Part shown: piece after piece, positions 1-11,610 of the stretch
How positions within the stretch are numbered: position 1 is the stretch's first letter
How the letters are laid out: each line of letters starts with the position of its first letter
From: Linnemannia schmuckeri
Taxonomy: Eukaryota; Mortierellomycota; Mortierellomycetes; Mortierellales; Mortierellaceae
NCBI GenBank assembly: GCA_029449235.1
Contig: JANATG010000017.1
Location: 202,001-266,000 of the forward strand
Reading direction: 5' to 3'
DNA length: 64,000 bases
Notes under the pieces: generated by a model
The model's database searches: none
The model's input: the letters and a program-made list of their open reading frames with translations, nothing else
Told to the model about the DNA's origin: nothing
Position numbers and translations under genes: made by a program

Positions 1-1026
1 AGGGGCCTGGAGGGTAAGCGGGCACGTTTAATTCGCGAGGGTGTCTCAGAAGAGGCCATTGCCTTTATCAATAGTAACAACGCCACAGTCAAGACCAGTC
101 AGCGATACGAACCTGCTCAGAAGGAGTTTTTACAGTGGGCTCAAGATGGCTCATTTGAGCAAGGCATCAATCCTGCAGTTGTGGTCGTCAATTGGCTGTA
201 TCACACCATGGCCACCAAGAACCTACAGTGGTCTTCCGTTCTCGCCCGCAAGGCAGCCATTCTTGCCCTCTTTCACGATCCGGAGATTGTGACCAGAGAT
301 CCTATCTTCAAGGCCTTTCTCGCAGCAGGACATGGCCTTGGTATTGTTGACACCAAGCATAAGATCTATTCGATCGATCCAGTCCTTGCCTTCTTCAGGT
401 CCAGACCAGACAATCACACCCTCCCAATGGTGGATCTTGCCAGGAAGCTGTCTTGGTTGCTGGGTGTTTGTGGGTTCATGCGCCCTGACGATATCTTTTG
501 CACGGATGTGGCCAAGTCGGGAGTTGTGGGCGACAAGCTGCAACTGGCGGTCGTCTTTCCCAAGAAGAAACGCGGCAAGCAACGTATTATTAAGTACGTG
601 CACCTCAGTCGTCATCAAGATCTGGCGATCTGTCCAGTTCACGCCTATACCGTCTACCGGTCTCGCACCACGTCAATGGATGTTGCCATACCTCACCCAA
701 AGGACAAGACCCACTCCATCGTCCCTCTCCTTCGTCATTCCAATCGTCCCTCTGATCCTATCGCGTCCACAACCATTAGCGTGTACATGAACACCATCTC
801 TCGTCTCTTCGTACCTAAGGGCACAAGACCTCCCAAACTTCGCGCGCTGGGTTCCACTTTGGCTGCAATGGCAGGAGTCCCCATTCCGGACATTATGGTC
901 CAAGGCAACTGGTCATCTCCCAAGATTTTCGAGAAGCACTACCGTCTCTCCAGTGTTATCTCGAACAATCTGTCTGTTTCCACGTTAGGGATCCCTCTGG
1001 AGCCACATATGGACATGGCATCGTAG
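1..1026 (+). CDS. DIRS tyrosine recombinase, C-terminal part (cut by window edge)
   Basis: The frame is open from base 1 to the TAG at 1024-1026 (341 codons). It reads the same as the end of the DIRS-2 recombinase at 18542-19563 on the minus strand. Recombinase signatures are visible: an arginine in the CGFMRPDDIF segment and a C-terminal tyrosine in EKHYRLSSV, with a central box around ALGSTLAAMAG. The enzyme integrates the circular cDNA of DIRS elements by site-specific recombination, without a DDE integrase. The last codons (MDMAS) lie inside the internal complementary region, so coding and replication sequence overlap. The N-terminus lies outside the window. Confidence 0.9.
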   Translation, partial: RGLEGKRARLIREGVSEEAIAFINSNNATVKTSQRYEPAQKEFLQWAQDGSFEQGINPAVVVVNWLYHTMATKNLQWSSVLARKAAILALFHDPEIVTRDPIFKAFLAAGHGLGIVDTKHKIYSIDPVLAFFRSRPDNHTLPMVDLARKLSWLLGVCGFMRPDDIFCTDVAKSGVVGDKLQLAVVFPKKKRGKQRIIKYVHLSRHQDLAICPVHAYTVYRSRTTSMDVAIPHPKDKTHSIVPLLRHSNRPSDPIASTTISVYMNTISRLFVPKGTRPPKLRALGSTLAAMAGVPIPDIMVQGNWSSPKIFEKHYRLSSVISNNLSVSTLGIPLEPHMDMAS

Positions 1027-1293
1027 ACAATGATCCACAAGTGTCCTACAGAGGACGGACTACTTGCATTGTCATAGGTGCCATGGACATATGTCCCACC
1101 CTCTCCACCCTTTGCTGCCGAAAAAAGAAGTGAGGAGCATTTTCCGGTGGAGGGATCCATAGCCTTTTATTTTTTTTTTTTTTTTCTAGTTAGTTTTCGT
1201 CGGTTCAAAAAATAAAATGAAGTCACACACATATGTCCATGGCACCTATGACAATGCAAGTAGTCCGTCCTCTGTAGGACACTTGTGGATCAT
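1..1293 (+). mobile_element. DIRS-1, right part of a DIRS retrotransposon
   Basis: Only the 3' part of the element lies in the window. It holds the tyrosine recombinase end, then an internal complementary region (about 1005-1092), then a terminal inverted repeat with a poly-T core (about 1110-1220), then an end segment at 1228-1293. That end segment is the reverse complement of part of the internal complementary region. This is the classical DIRS layout, in which the internal region carries complements of both element ends and templates circle closure. The right border at about 1293 is where identity with the internal region stops. The matching part of DIRS-2 (18275-19563, opposite strand) reads the same. 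Confidence 0.85.
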
Positions 1294-1313
1294 GAAGTTA
1301 TGGGAGTGGCTTT

Positions 1314-1667
1314 CTACGCCAGGCGAATTTTGGAAGCAAGGAGTTTGCCAGTAACACCTACAGTGTTTGTCTCGCTGTCGAATATGGGTTGGATTTCCAG
1401 GGTACCCTGGATAATGAGCGCAGTGCCGGTGTTAATGGATTGTGCGATGTGTGAAGGAAATTGGTGTTCCAAGTGTTGCTGTTCCATGGTGTAGCTGTAT
1501 TCCTCGCTTGTATCAGGGAGGAATGACTGGAAGACTACGTCGATTTCGGTTTCGTTATGTAGGACTGGAAACATTATACTGATGGAGACCGCAGTCGTGA
1601 CGGTGTCTATTTTTGAAAGAGCGGTGCATCGGAAATGATTGAGGGCAAGAGAGAAGTTGCTGTTCAT
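1314..1667 (-). CDS. Small OB-fold-like protein, paralogue of the gene at 2044-2982
   Basis: This is a 117-residue single-exon frame. By eye it aligns with residues 1-105 of the next gene upstream on the same strand. Both have a repeated hydrophobic beta pattern, an acidic strand followed by VVFQSF or VQVFKGF, then DTS, then EQQ with a following LEHQ or LQHI, then a strand reading IIQGTLEI or QVTGRMEI, and a final T-V-x-V/I strand. That pattern suggests a small five-stranded beta barrel such as an OB-fold, as in RPA-type ssDNA-binding proteins. This is inference from pattern, not a recognised domain. It lacks the Ser/Thr-rich tail of its paralogue. The stop lies 20 bp from the DIRS-1 border, so a longer C-terminus could have been lost. 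Confidence 0.5.
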   Translation of the reverse strand: MNSNFSLALNHFRCTALSKIDTVTTAVSISIMFPVLHNETEIDVVFQSFLPDTSEEYSYTMEQQHLEHQFPSHIAQSINTGTALIIQGTLEIQPIFDSETNTVGVTGKLLASKIRLA

Positions 1668-2043
1668 ATTTGTGGTGTTGTGGTGTTATTGTGGCTAGGG
1701 TTGGTTTGTATGGATGGCTGATTGTGAAGGGAGGGTAGATTGGGGGAAAGGGGTTAAGAAGGCGGTTAGACAAAATATAAAAAAAAGGATGAAAATGAGA
1801 AAAATCATTGTATTTATATGTGTGTGAACGCTAGTTGCTGTATTGAAGTTATCTGTGCGATGGTTGTGTTAAGCTATCAGAGTGATGGTTGTGTTGGATT
1901 GATGCTGCTTGAGAGATGGTTAGATGGTTCTGTCGAGGCTATCAGAGTGATGGTTGTTTTTCTATGGAAATCTGCAAAAGGTTGGCTGTTGTGTTGAGGC
2001 TATCTGTGTGATGGTTTGTGCGAAAGGCATTGAAAAGGAAAAT
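1668..2043. other. Spacer with degenerate short direct repeats
   Basis: No gene is seen. Between about 1840 and 2015 there are several imperfect copies of a unit like CTATCAGAGTGATGGTTGTG. The AT-rich part at 1765-1830 may hold the promoter of the minus-strand small gene at 1314-1667. Confidence 0.4.
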
Positions 2044-2982
2044 TCACTGATCCTGGTCTGTGATGTCCATCTGGTCGTCATGAATGGCAAAAATGCTTCG
2101 CAGGGCTTGATCGTCAGCGGTTTCCTCGGGGTGAATAATGTGTGTTCTGCGAGTGGTGGTTGTAGTGGAGGCGGTAGATGCAGGGAGGTTGGTGGACGAG
2201 GTGGATAAAGAAGAGTCGTTTGATGCTGATTTGGAGGAGCTGGCGCTGGTGCGGTTATTGGTTGTTGTTTTCTTTTTGCTGCCTCTATCGTTGGTGGAAT
2301 GGGTGTCGCCCTCATGGGGCCGTTTCTTGTTTCGGTCGCTTGATGATGGTGTAGGTGTTAGGAGGGTGGCGAGGTCGCTGTTTTGGAGTTTGCTCTCAAG
2401 GTTTTTAGCCTAAAAGATCAATAGAAGGTAATCAATAAAAGTTAATCAATAAGGTCACTTGATTTAGTTGATGGTGGTTGATCGAGTGGCATGGTCACAT
2501 GTCATGAGCAAGAGAATGAAGAGTGAAAGTTTGATGGGAAAAAAAAAAACTGTGCTCACCATTTTTTCGGCCTTGTCTTGAGTTGAGAGATATTCCTGCA
2601 TTTGTGCTTTGACGTTCTTTTCTTTGGGCTTTGAAATTGTGCCAGGGAGAGCGTCCAGCCATTGCTGGTTGATGATCTTATTGTACGGATGGATGGCAGT
2701 GGCGTGGATGGTGACTGCAGTGGAGGAGGCCCCGTTTTTGACGTAGGAAGAAATCTCCATGCGACCGGTCACTTGAATTTGTTGGCCGACAATGATGTGT
2801 TGAAGTTGCTGTTCGATGATTTGAGGGGATGTATCTTGGTTGAAGCCTTTGAAGACCTGAACGAAGCCTTTTTCGGCGGTTGCTGAGAATTTGGCGATCA
2901 CGTCGTATTCTCGGGAGGTGGTGTCAAAAGTAAGCTCACTGAAGACACTGAGAATGGTGGTGACGTGTAGTTTGAGTGACAT
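2044..2982 (-). CDS. Two-exon OB-fold-like protein (putative ssDNA-binding)
   Basis: Exon 1 is 2982-2560 and exon 2 is 2409-2044. The intron (2559-2410) has a GTGAGC donor and a TTTTAG acceptor in phase 0. The product is 262 residues. The start MSLKLHV is the first Met of the conserved part; a longer frame upstream is low-complexity. Residues 1-110 show alternating beta strands like an OB-fold, with a VQVFKGF and a QIQVTGRMEI segment. Residues 145-262 are Ser/Thr/Asn-rich with a basic patch (NKKRP) that may be nuclear targeting, and an acidic end. The gene is divergent from Helitron-1, whose start is 775 bp away. RPA-like OB proteins accompany Helitrons in plants and some other eukaryotes, so an accessory role is possible, but the gene could equally be a host gene. 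The gene model is solid; the function is a guess. Confidence 0.6.
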
Positions 2983-3756
2983 GGTGGAGATGTAGTGAAA
3001 AGCCGAAAAAGGTGTAGAAGTAGAAGAAGGTGTAGGAGTAGAAGTAGAAGAAGATGTTGGAGTAGGAGGTGTGGGAGTAGCAGGTGTAGGAGTTGAGAGA
3101 GGGTGGGAAAGAAAGAACAAGAAAGAAAAAATATAGAAAGCAAAAAAATGAAAAGAGAGAGAGAGCATACGAAATAAGGTGACGTTGTAGTTACTGTTGC
3201 TCTGATGGGTATAATTGCCCAATCGATTGAGTCTGACAGATAACAGATAAAGTCAATCAATAGGGAACATGGGGTAGAAATCATGGTAGGTATAAAGGCT
3301 TGATTGTATCAAGTCAGATGGGCATAATTGTTCGATTGATTGAGTTAAAGTGATAAAGTGGCAGAGAGACACATGTGTACGTTCCTATTTTTTTATGTCT
3401 TTCTTGATATTTGACACATTCACATACATATATATATATATATGTATGACCTATTGCTCTTTTTCTTTTTGTTGTCACAGCTTCCTCTGATATATTCACA
3501 ACCATCTCATTGTTCCTATTTTTTTTTTGTTGTCACAGCTCCCTTTTTACACATACATTTACGTCTGCTCCTTTCATTTGTTGCCACAGCTTCCTTGTTG
3601 TCCCAGTTTCCTTTTTACATATATATATGTACCCATTTGTTTTATCTCCTTTATTAGCACAGCTCTATTTGGTTTTTCTCCTTTCAATCTTATCTTTTTT
3701 TTCTTTTTTTTTTTTTTTTTTATTTTTTTTTTTTTTTCATTCCATCTGTTTGAAGC
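2983..3756 (+). promoter_or_regulatory. Divergent upstream region of the OB-like gene and Helitron-1
   Basis: No gene is seen. The region is pyrimidine-rich on the plus strand and ends in long T runs (3686-3737) just before the Helitron start. Three imperfect copies of TTGTTGTCACAGCT with CC or TCC following lie at about 3470-3600. A second duplicated motif, ATAATTG followed by CGATTGATTGAGT, occurs near 3209 and 3323. The 5' end of the Helitron could lie here, but no clear TC terminus could be assigned. Confidence 0.4.
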
Positions 3757-6700
3757 ATGCCTCCTCGTGTTCGTGTTGTGCCTCGGCTTTATGGCAGCAA
3801 GTTTACAGCACGAAAGTTCACAAACAACGAGCGTTTTGCTGGGACTGCAGCAAACCTTGCATGTTGTATTTGTTGTCGCATTTTGAAGCCTGGCGACAAC
3901 AATGTGTCGTTTTTGAGGTCGACGTCAAGAAATCTGCTTGAGCGACAACTGAACCAAGCCTTGATTCAGGATCGGATGACGAAGTGGCCTCTGTGTGCAT
4001 ATATGAGGCCGAGTGAGATCCCAAGAAGAGTTAACGGTGCTCCCATTACCTGCAAGGCTCATGAAAGTTACGAGCGAAGTCAGCCTTTGGTAGGGGTTTC
4101 TATTTTTTTTTTTTTTTTTTGGTATGGTCAAAAAAAAATTGTATGGAAGATGCATTGTTTTGTGGATAACATTTGACATATTTTTTTTGTTTACTCTATT
4201 TTTTTTTTCAATCTTTAGCTTGACAAAATGTCAACACATTGGCTACATCCTGGACCGATCCCCATACAGCTGTCCCATCTGTCTTATTCTACTATGGATC
4301 GTATCTGTCCAATTATGGTGTTTTGTGAATTGACGGCGACGAGGATTCCTGGTTCCCGAACAACACGAGCAGGTGCTCATTTTCTGAATGGAAGGGTCAG
4401 TATGTACGAGAGTCCACGTTTCATTGGACGCATCCACGGAACAACTGGTTTTCATATCGACGCCAACATTGGTGATCAAGCACTCGATTGGGAACAAATC
4501 ACCACCGCATGGAACTATCTTGTTGCAACCAACCCACTTTTTGCACAGTATCAACCTGTTCCTCCGGAGGCCCTTCCTGTACAAGAAAACATTCAGCTTG
4601 GGCATTTACAGCAGCAACAGCCTACGCTTTTCGGTCAAACCTTCATTACAGGAGCGCACCATGCTGACCCTCATGGAGCTGACACAGAAAACGCTATTGA
4701 GAATTTGTTGATAGGTGTCGATAACGACAACAACCTTGTGTCGTACTCAAACCCAAATCTTTTGGGTCTTTGTTTCCCGTATTTTTACACGGTTGGTCGA
4801 GGATTTTTCCGGCTAAAGGGCGAGTATCCTGAAGACGACGACAATGATGCGTATCAGCTTCAACGGCAATTGGACCAAATGGACAATGAAGATGAACCAG
4901 CGCTGGAGGAGGAGGAGGCGGAGGAGGAGGAGGAGGAGGAAGAGGGGGAGCAAGCTCATTATGGGAGCGATGATGATGGTGGAAGCAATGATGAGAATAA
5001 TGAGGGAGGGAATGCTGCACCTGGGGATGCGCAGAATATTGGCCAAGATGTTGGTGGTGATGGAGATGACGATGGGGGTGATGAGGGGGATGGAGATGGG
5101 GATGGAGATGGGGGTGGAGATGGGGACGGAGATGAAGAAGGAGATGAAGAAGGAGACGACAATGGCGACGATGACCAGGACGGACAGCTGAGGGTATATT
5201 TGACAATGCGGGCTTATTTCAAGATGCGCTTGATGCATGTCGATCGGCGATTCGGATGCGACAGTCGATACATTTTCTTTGGGTATGATTGGGTTCAGAA
5301 GAGGACAGTGTTCGGGTCAAGAATGAGGATCACTTCGCCTCTAGTCAATGGACAGCCACGTACGGTTGACAATGTTCTTGTTCAAGGTGAGTTATGATGG
5401 TTTTTTGCAGTTGATGATGTTTTTTTTTTTTTTTTGGGTTGATTTTATGATGGTGTATCTTGTATGTATTAACTCAAATCAAATTATATCGACAACAGGT
5501 GAAGCGAATCGACAGCATCTCTCAACGTCCTCGACAACTGCAATCCCTCCAAGTGTTCGAACAAGTGTCTCGTACAAGGTCAAGCTTCGTTACCAGTTCT
5601 CGGCGTTGTTTGATCACTTTGGAACGCCTCAGCTATTCGGAACTTTTACGTGCAATGAACAGTTGCCCGAGTACAGCGTCACCACTCGCCATTACCATGG
5701 TCCGGGAGCTCGACCCGATCAAGATCCAGTTATCTTTACGCTTGTTTTCCATCAGCAATGGCAGCGCTTTTTCAAGTTCCTCAAGAACGATTGGGCGCCC
5801 GAATGGACTGGAGGCATTGTGGCATCATGTCATGTATTGGAGCTTCAGGACCGAGGCACGCCACATATCCATTATTGTCTTTGGACAAACGACAGAATCG
5901 AGACTATGATTGAGAATGGAGTTGTCTGGACTGCGGCAACTGTGCCTTGTCCTATCCTGCAGAACCTGATCACTTTACATCAAACCCACCAATGTCGTCG
6001 ATACTGTGCTTTCAAGGATGGTCGCCCGGGTTGTCGATTCGGCTATCCCAAGCCTTTGGCTGAAGAGACATTCTTTAACAACGATAGTGGACGATATGTC
6101 TATGCGCGAGGGCCAGGTGACGAGTGTGTCAATTGCTATAACCCCGATCTGCTGAGATTCGGTCGATCTAACATGGATTTGCAATACAATTCTGGAGATG
6201 CTGCTCGAGTCTATATGTCCAAGTATATCACCAAGGTCGATTCTATCCATCGCGGGTCGCTTCAGTCTCAGACGGCCGGAAATCCCGCTCAGGCATACAT
6301 CCATCATTTTCACTACCGGTCGGTCGGAATCGTCGAGGCCATCATGGATCTGTGTAGCTTACACTTGAGTCGATCGTCGATCAAGATTCTTTACCTGCCC
6401 CTTGGCCTTGTCACAGAGCGTCCACGTCTGCTTCGACCAGTGGGTCAGCTTCGAGCTCTTCCACCTGGTAGTGAGGACATTTTCTTGCCGGATTTGTTGA
6501 TCAAGTATCTGGAGAGGCCTCAATCTGTTCATCCAGGTAAAAGGGTTTGTTATGGTTTTTTTTTTTTTTTTTTTTTTTTTTTTGTTGGGGCGGGGGGAGA
6601 GGGGGAAGAGCAGGGGCAAGGAGAGGGCGTTTCTTTGTTTCTCTCTCAGTTACTAATATATGTGCTTATTGAATCAATCAAATGTGCAAACTTAGATGGC

Positions 6701-8830
6701 TATGTGGCTCCTGGTGCGGCAGTGGTTGTTCTGGAGCCTGGACATGATTTGGACTTTGAGAACATGTCGTATATCTACTTTGCAAGTCATTTTATTCAAG
6801 TGTATGGTTCAGTCGGCGGTGCTCAGGGTGTGTATCAGGACAATGCGAATAGAGCATGGCGTCGACGCAACCACAAGGTGATCCCGCGTTGGAGAGCAAT
6901 CACGGCGACCAACCAAGAGCGAGGCTTTCAGGATTTATTGACTTTGTATTTTCCGTCAAGATTGTCTCCCGAACAGTATTTGCATCACTATGGGTTTGCA
7001 ACTTTTCGTTTGATGGCGATGCATTTCCTTGGACAAGACTTTATCGAGCAGACTGTTCCTGGATTGTTGGAGGCTGTTGAGAACGAAGTCGATCAGGATC
7101 AGCCCGTAGATGATGCTGTACCGGAGCTGCCACAGCTGAATGAGGAGCAGCGGGATATATTCGAGCGTCTCACGACTGAAGCAGGATTCCCGGATTCTCT
7201 GATGGCACTTGTGACTGGAGCTGCAGGAACTGGCAAGTCTGTTTTGTTGAAACATATTGTTCAGCATGCTCGGCAGTGTGGATTTGGAGCGATCTGTCTG
7301 GCTCCAACAGGTGTAGCTGCCAACAACATCAACGGGCAGACTATTTACCGGTGGTTTGAGATCAGAACTAGTCATGGAGAGACCTCGGTACCTTTGGCGA
7401 ATCCGGTTGCAGTAAAGATGAAGCTTCAGGAAATGTTCGAGTCCGGAAGGCAGCCGGTGTTGTTGATTGATGAGATTGGGATGGTGTCACGTGTATTGTT
7501 GGAGTCGATGTCTTTGACATTGCAGGTCGCTGTTGGCTCCGACAGATATTTCGGAGGCATTCCAGTGGTTCTTTTTGGAGACTTTGGACAACTTGGCCCC
7601 ATTAACAAGCGATCAGATCAAATTGACTGGCTTTGGTACTCATCGCTGCTGTACAGATGCTTTACTCGGTACGATCTTCAAGAATCGGTTCGACACAATG
7701 GAGATGAGCAGTTTTCTACTTTTCTCAGGAATCTTCGATCGTGGTCATCAACGGGAGATGTGCAAGTCAGTAACAACGTCGTGACTGGTCTTATTCGTTG
7801 TGTCTGGAACCATGAGCCCGGCAATGCTGTTCGGCTTTGTACCCATCGGTTTCAAGTCAACAAGATTAACAAACAACATTTACAAGCTATCCCTGGTCCT
7901 CTGCACACGTTTGCCGCTCATGATGATGCCGACAACAGGCCTCATCCTCGGTATTCGGGTCTTCTTCAAGACGAGACAGGACTGTTGACTACACTTGAAG
8001 TCAAAGTTGGAGCCAGAGTGATGTGCCTCGCTAATCTCGATGTCCAGAACGGTTTGGTGAATGGCAGTACTGGAGTGGTCATTGCTATCCATGCTGCGAC
8101 GATCCAAATCCGTCTCGATGCAGGACAAGATCATCACATTCCTTACATTCGTCGATCTACCGGCAATGGGTCGCACGACCGTCGTCAGTTTCCGCTTGTC
8201 TTAGCATGGTCGATGACTGTTCACAAGGCTCAGTCGTTGACATTACAATCTGTAGCCGTCGATCTTACCAGGACTTTTACAGCTGGTCAAGCCTATGTTG
8301 CGTTATCAAGAGTGCATTCCTTTCAAGATGTGTCGATTATTGGGCTGCCTCAGCAGCTGTCGTTATTGGAGCCGTCGGCGATGGTTCGTATGCATATGAA
8401 TCCGGAACTAGAGACACGACTGTATCAGTTACTGGATCATCTGCAGACAACCGAGATGGAGTATTTTTACGGGACTCGTCCAGGCAATGAAGACGTCGAT
8501 GAGGGCGGTGATGAGATGGAAGAACAAGAGGAGGTATACAAGGAGCAAGAGCAAGATGAGGAAGATGAGAAGTTTGAGGAGGAGGAGGAGGAGGAGGAGG
8601 AGGAGGACGAGCACAAGGAGGAGGAGGAGGAAGATGAGGAGGACGAACCGCTTATCCGACATCGGCATTTTCAGTCTGGTCGTCATTACTATATGGATTA
8701 CAGAAGTAATGATCTTGGTTTCCACTCTGATTCAGAGTCGGAGAGCAACATGATGGTGATGGAGCTACAAGATGAGGATGAGGATGATGAGGAGACTGAG
8801 ACGGAAGATGAGGAAACAGAGACAGATTGA
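3757..8830 (+). CDS. Helitron-1 Rep/helicase protein (rolling-circle transposase)
   Basis: Four exons: 3757-4089, 4219-5386, 5499-6536 and 6696-8830. Introns are GT-AG in phases 0, 1 and 1. Spliced product is 1557 residues with no stop. Domains: a Cys-rich N-terminal segment (CCICCR, about residue 40); an acidic Glu/Gly-Asp tract (about 340-435); a Rep nickase with HUH motif PHIHY (about 621) and the two-tyrosine motif YMSKYITK (about 738); a PIF1-type SF1B helicase with Walker A GAAGTGKS (about 1020), Walker B LLIDEIGM (about 1102), LFGDFGQLGP and the C-terminal AYVALSRV motif; and an acidic tail. The protein nicks and unwinds DNA for rolling-circle transposition in the nucleus. All catalytic motifs are present, so the copy may be active. 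A different, diverged relative lies at 50937-60996. The exact N-terminal start is less sure than the rest. Confidence 0.93.
4894..5190 (+). repeat. Low-complexity GAG/GAT coding repeat in Helitron-1
   Basis: Purine-rich codon repeats encode a poly-Glu run and then Gly-Asp repeats between the N-terminal and Rep domains. A similar GAG run near 8572-8642 encodes Glu in the C-terminal tail. Confidence 0.8.
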
Positions 8831-9328
8831 GACAACTAAAAAGCGTATTTTTAAATTTACATTAGGAATGTTCACAAGTTTTGTATTGTACATTAGCTTA
8901 GGGATGTATTGTGCATTTCACATAAAATAATTTATTCCCACCGCTAAACCCTGATTAGCCAACTGTCCACGACCACATTTTCGTTTCACACCTGTGCAAA
9001 CCCCGCTCACTGTCGGATATGGGCTCGATTAAAGGTTAATTTTTTACTCATTTTGCTTGAAAGGCACAATAAATGGATATAAAGTTACTATGGTATGAAA
9101 ACTCAAAGATTAGCTGAAAGGAATAGGGAGGCAAAAGTCATTCCAGACAAACGCATTTGTGGCATTAAATCATAGTTATTTGCATGGATATATGGATTAT
9201 TTGGCCTAGCACCAGTCTTTTTATGGAAGCCAAGGAGGGGAAAGGGTAGAGGGGGATGAATGAGTAAAGAAGGAAGGTATGTTTGATTTTTGTGAACGTA
9301 TTGTGAAATGATAACTCCAAATGTCGTG
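8831..9328. other. Region 3' of Helitron-1, no gene seen
   Basis: AT-rich stretches follow the stop codon and could serve as 3' UTR (AAAATAA near 8925). The Helitron 3' terminus (CTRR preceded by a hairpin) should lie here or beyond, but no convincing one was identified by eye. Confidence 0.35.
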
Positions 9329-10181
9329 CTATTCTAAAGAGTCTCTTGGTGTGCTAGTCGTTACGCCAGCAAAGCTCATATGACTATGGTGACTGATGGT
9401 AGGGCTGATGGAAGCGGATAGGCGGTCATGTCTTGTTTGGGGTGAGGGAGTGAGGGCCGTATTAGATGAGTACGGAGATCCTTGTCGAAGATGTTTTCGC
9501 TCATGAATGCCAATAGTTCTCTCTGTCCATTCTGAGTTCCTAGACACATCCTCGCGCAACCCCATAACCGTGTCCTCCAAACGACCTATCATAGACACAA
9601 GAGACTGGATTTGGTCCGGCATAGATAGCTTCTCCAATCGACTCATCATAGATAAAATAGACTGCATCTGGTCCTGTGTAGGTAGATTCTCTAAACGTGA
9701 TAATATGGACTGATATTGATCATGTGTGTTGCCGAGGGGTGTAGAGGAGGCAGAGAAAACAGAGAGGGCAGAAGAGGCAGGGGCAGGTGAAGCAGAGGGA
9801 GTAGAGGGAGCAACCGGAGAACTTGAACCGGCTGGAGACTAAATATAGTTGAAAAGGCGAAAAAATAAAGCTAGTCATTAATACAGTTTAGGTACCACAG
9901 ACATGTCAAGATTAAAAATGCTTTGTACGTACCGTGGTTGAATCAGACAACATTCTGGCAGAAAAGTGTTTGCTTTTAAATATAGAGCTTGTTTGAAGAT
10001 TGAGTCTCAAGATACCTTCAATGCTTTTGCATGAGTTTCTATCTTTGCAGCCTTGAATGTGTCGCTGCAAGTTTCGCTTTGTCGACTGTGGGGCCTCACA
10101 GACACAGTGGTAGGGTGGAGTAAAGATCACTTCAATGTTGCCCCCTACAATAATAACGAGTTTGGTCTTGTTGGGGGACAT
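9329..10181 (-). CDS. Two-exon protein of unknown function with a heptad-like repeat
   Basis: Exon 1 is 10181-9933 and exon 2 is 9838-9329, joined in phase 0 through a GTACGT donor and a TTTAG acceptor. The product is 252 residues. Residues 1-80 include a Cys/His cluster (CVCEAP, then HIQGC) that could bind a metal. The middle is Ser/Pro/Ala-rich. From about residue 120 there are three similar segments of the form SILSRLENL, SMMSRLEKL and SMIGRLEDT at a spacing of about 22 residues, predicted to form a coiled coil. I do not recognise the family. The start chosen is MSPNKTKL; an in-frame ATG 78 bp upstream is possible. Confidence 0.6.
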
Positions 10182-10385
10182 TGTGCTGGTGGTGTACTGT
10201 AAGAATGGGTAATTGGAGATGAACGATAAGGCAGAATGTACAGGTAGAAAACGTTCCATTCTTTGCTATTTATATTTTCAATGAAGGGCGTTTGTGAATA
10301 GGCATGAGGCAGAGAGGGACTAGGGATCATGAATAAGCACAAAACGGTATCAACAGGGCAAAAAGTGGGCATAAATGGATATAAG

Positions 10386-11090
10386 TGGGCGATATTGCGC
10401 ATAAAAGGGGCAACGTTGGGTATAAGTAGGCATGAATGGGCATGAATGGGTAAAAACGGGTAAAAATGGGCATAAAGGGGCAAACATGGGCGTGAATGGG
10501 CATAAATGGGCAAACATGGGCGTGAATGGGCATAAATGGGCATGAATGGGCATAAATGGGCATGAATGGGCATAAATGGGCATGAATGGGCATAAATGGG
10601 CATGAATGGGCATAAATGGGCATGAATGGGCATAAATGGGCATGAATGGGCATAAATGGGCATGAATGGGCATAAATGGGCATGAATGGGCATAAATGGG
10701 CATGAATGGGCATAAATGAATAAAAACGGGTAAAAATGGGCATAAATGGGCATAAATGGGCGACAATATTGAATAAAGATGGGCATAAATAGGTAAAGAT
10801 AAGCAAATATTCGTCTTTCGAAGACGTGCACTAAAAGAAAATAAGATGTAATTTACATTCAAAAACACATCCTGGGATGGACTTTTGAATGAATTTTCGT
10901 CTTTCGAAAGACGTCTAATATGGGCAAAAGTGGGCAAAAGTGAGTAAAACGGGCATGAATAAGCATAAAGGGCCAAGAACGGGCTAAGCTAGGCAAAATT
11001 GGACAAAGATGGGTATGAATAGGAAAAACTGGACAAAGACGAACTAGAAAAAGATGGGGATACATGGGCTACAATAGGCATGGTTGGGCA
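10386..11090. repeat. Minisatellite with a 20-bp unit and degenerate flanks
   Basis: The core at about 10480-10720 is a near-perfect tandem array alternating GGGCATGAAT and GGGCATAAAT. The flanks to about 11090 carry decayed forms such as GGGCAAAAGT. Translation of the minus strand gives periodic His-Ala-His-Leu-Cys-Pro frames, which are a by-product of the repeat and not a gene. Within the flank, two copies of a TTCGTCTTTCGAA-like palindrome lie near 10808 and 10896. Confidence 0.85.
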
Positions 11091-11202
11091 TAAAGGAACC
11101 AGCACATGCCCACAAAGTAGAGTAGCTAGAGCCCGTCAATTGACCACCCTTAAGCAACATTCTTCCAAAAAAAAAATGGAGCACTTGTGACCACTCTTAA
11201 AA

Positions 11203-11561
11203 TGTTACTCAGGGAGAGGGTCGAAGGCCAGAGTTATAGGACCGCTGTTAAGCCCTCAATTGGTACGGGGTAGTGATAGTAATGTCCTGTAACGCGCCAA
11301 CGAAACTCTTGTCAGTATTGCTCTCGTCCAAGAAGTGATGTGTAAAAGGACCTTCTATTCATAATATCAAAGAGGGGGTTTGTACCTGTAACGCGCCAAC
11401 GAAACTCTTGTCAGTATTGCTCTCGTCCAAGAAGTGATGTGTAAACGGACAAAGAGCAGACAAGAGGGCTGGGCGCACTACTAATACTATGTCTACAAAG
11501 AATATGACTGCTAATCTAAGGCATCGCCACCGCTGCCTAGCCGCCACCTTATTTTGCAACA
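11203..11561 (-). repeat. Gypsy 3' LTR
   Basis: TG...CA ended, 359 bp. It contains an internal direct duplication of about 70 bp (about 11281-11353 and 11386-11458) that differs by a base or so near its end. Confidence 0.92.
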
Positions 11562-11610
11562 GTTTCTACCTCCCTCAGATGGGATGCCCGTCCCCTGACA
11601 ATTCACATCT

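Noticed and set aside
8831..9328. Helitron-1 3' terminus with hairpin and CTRR
   Set aside because: Several CTAA/CTAG sites occur but none has a convincing hairpin before it, so no border was assigned.
10145..11065. Long minus-strand frames rich in His-Ala-His-Leu-Cys-Pro-Phe-Met-Pro
   Set aside because: They are translations of the minisatellite in all three frames and are not proteins.
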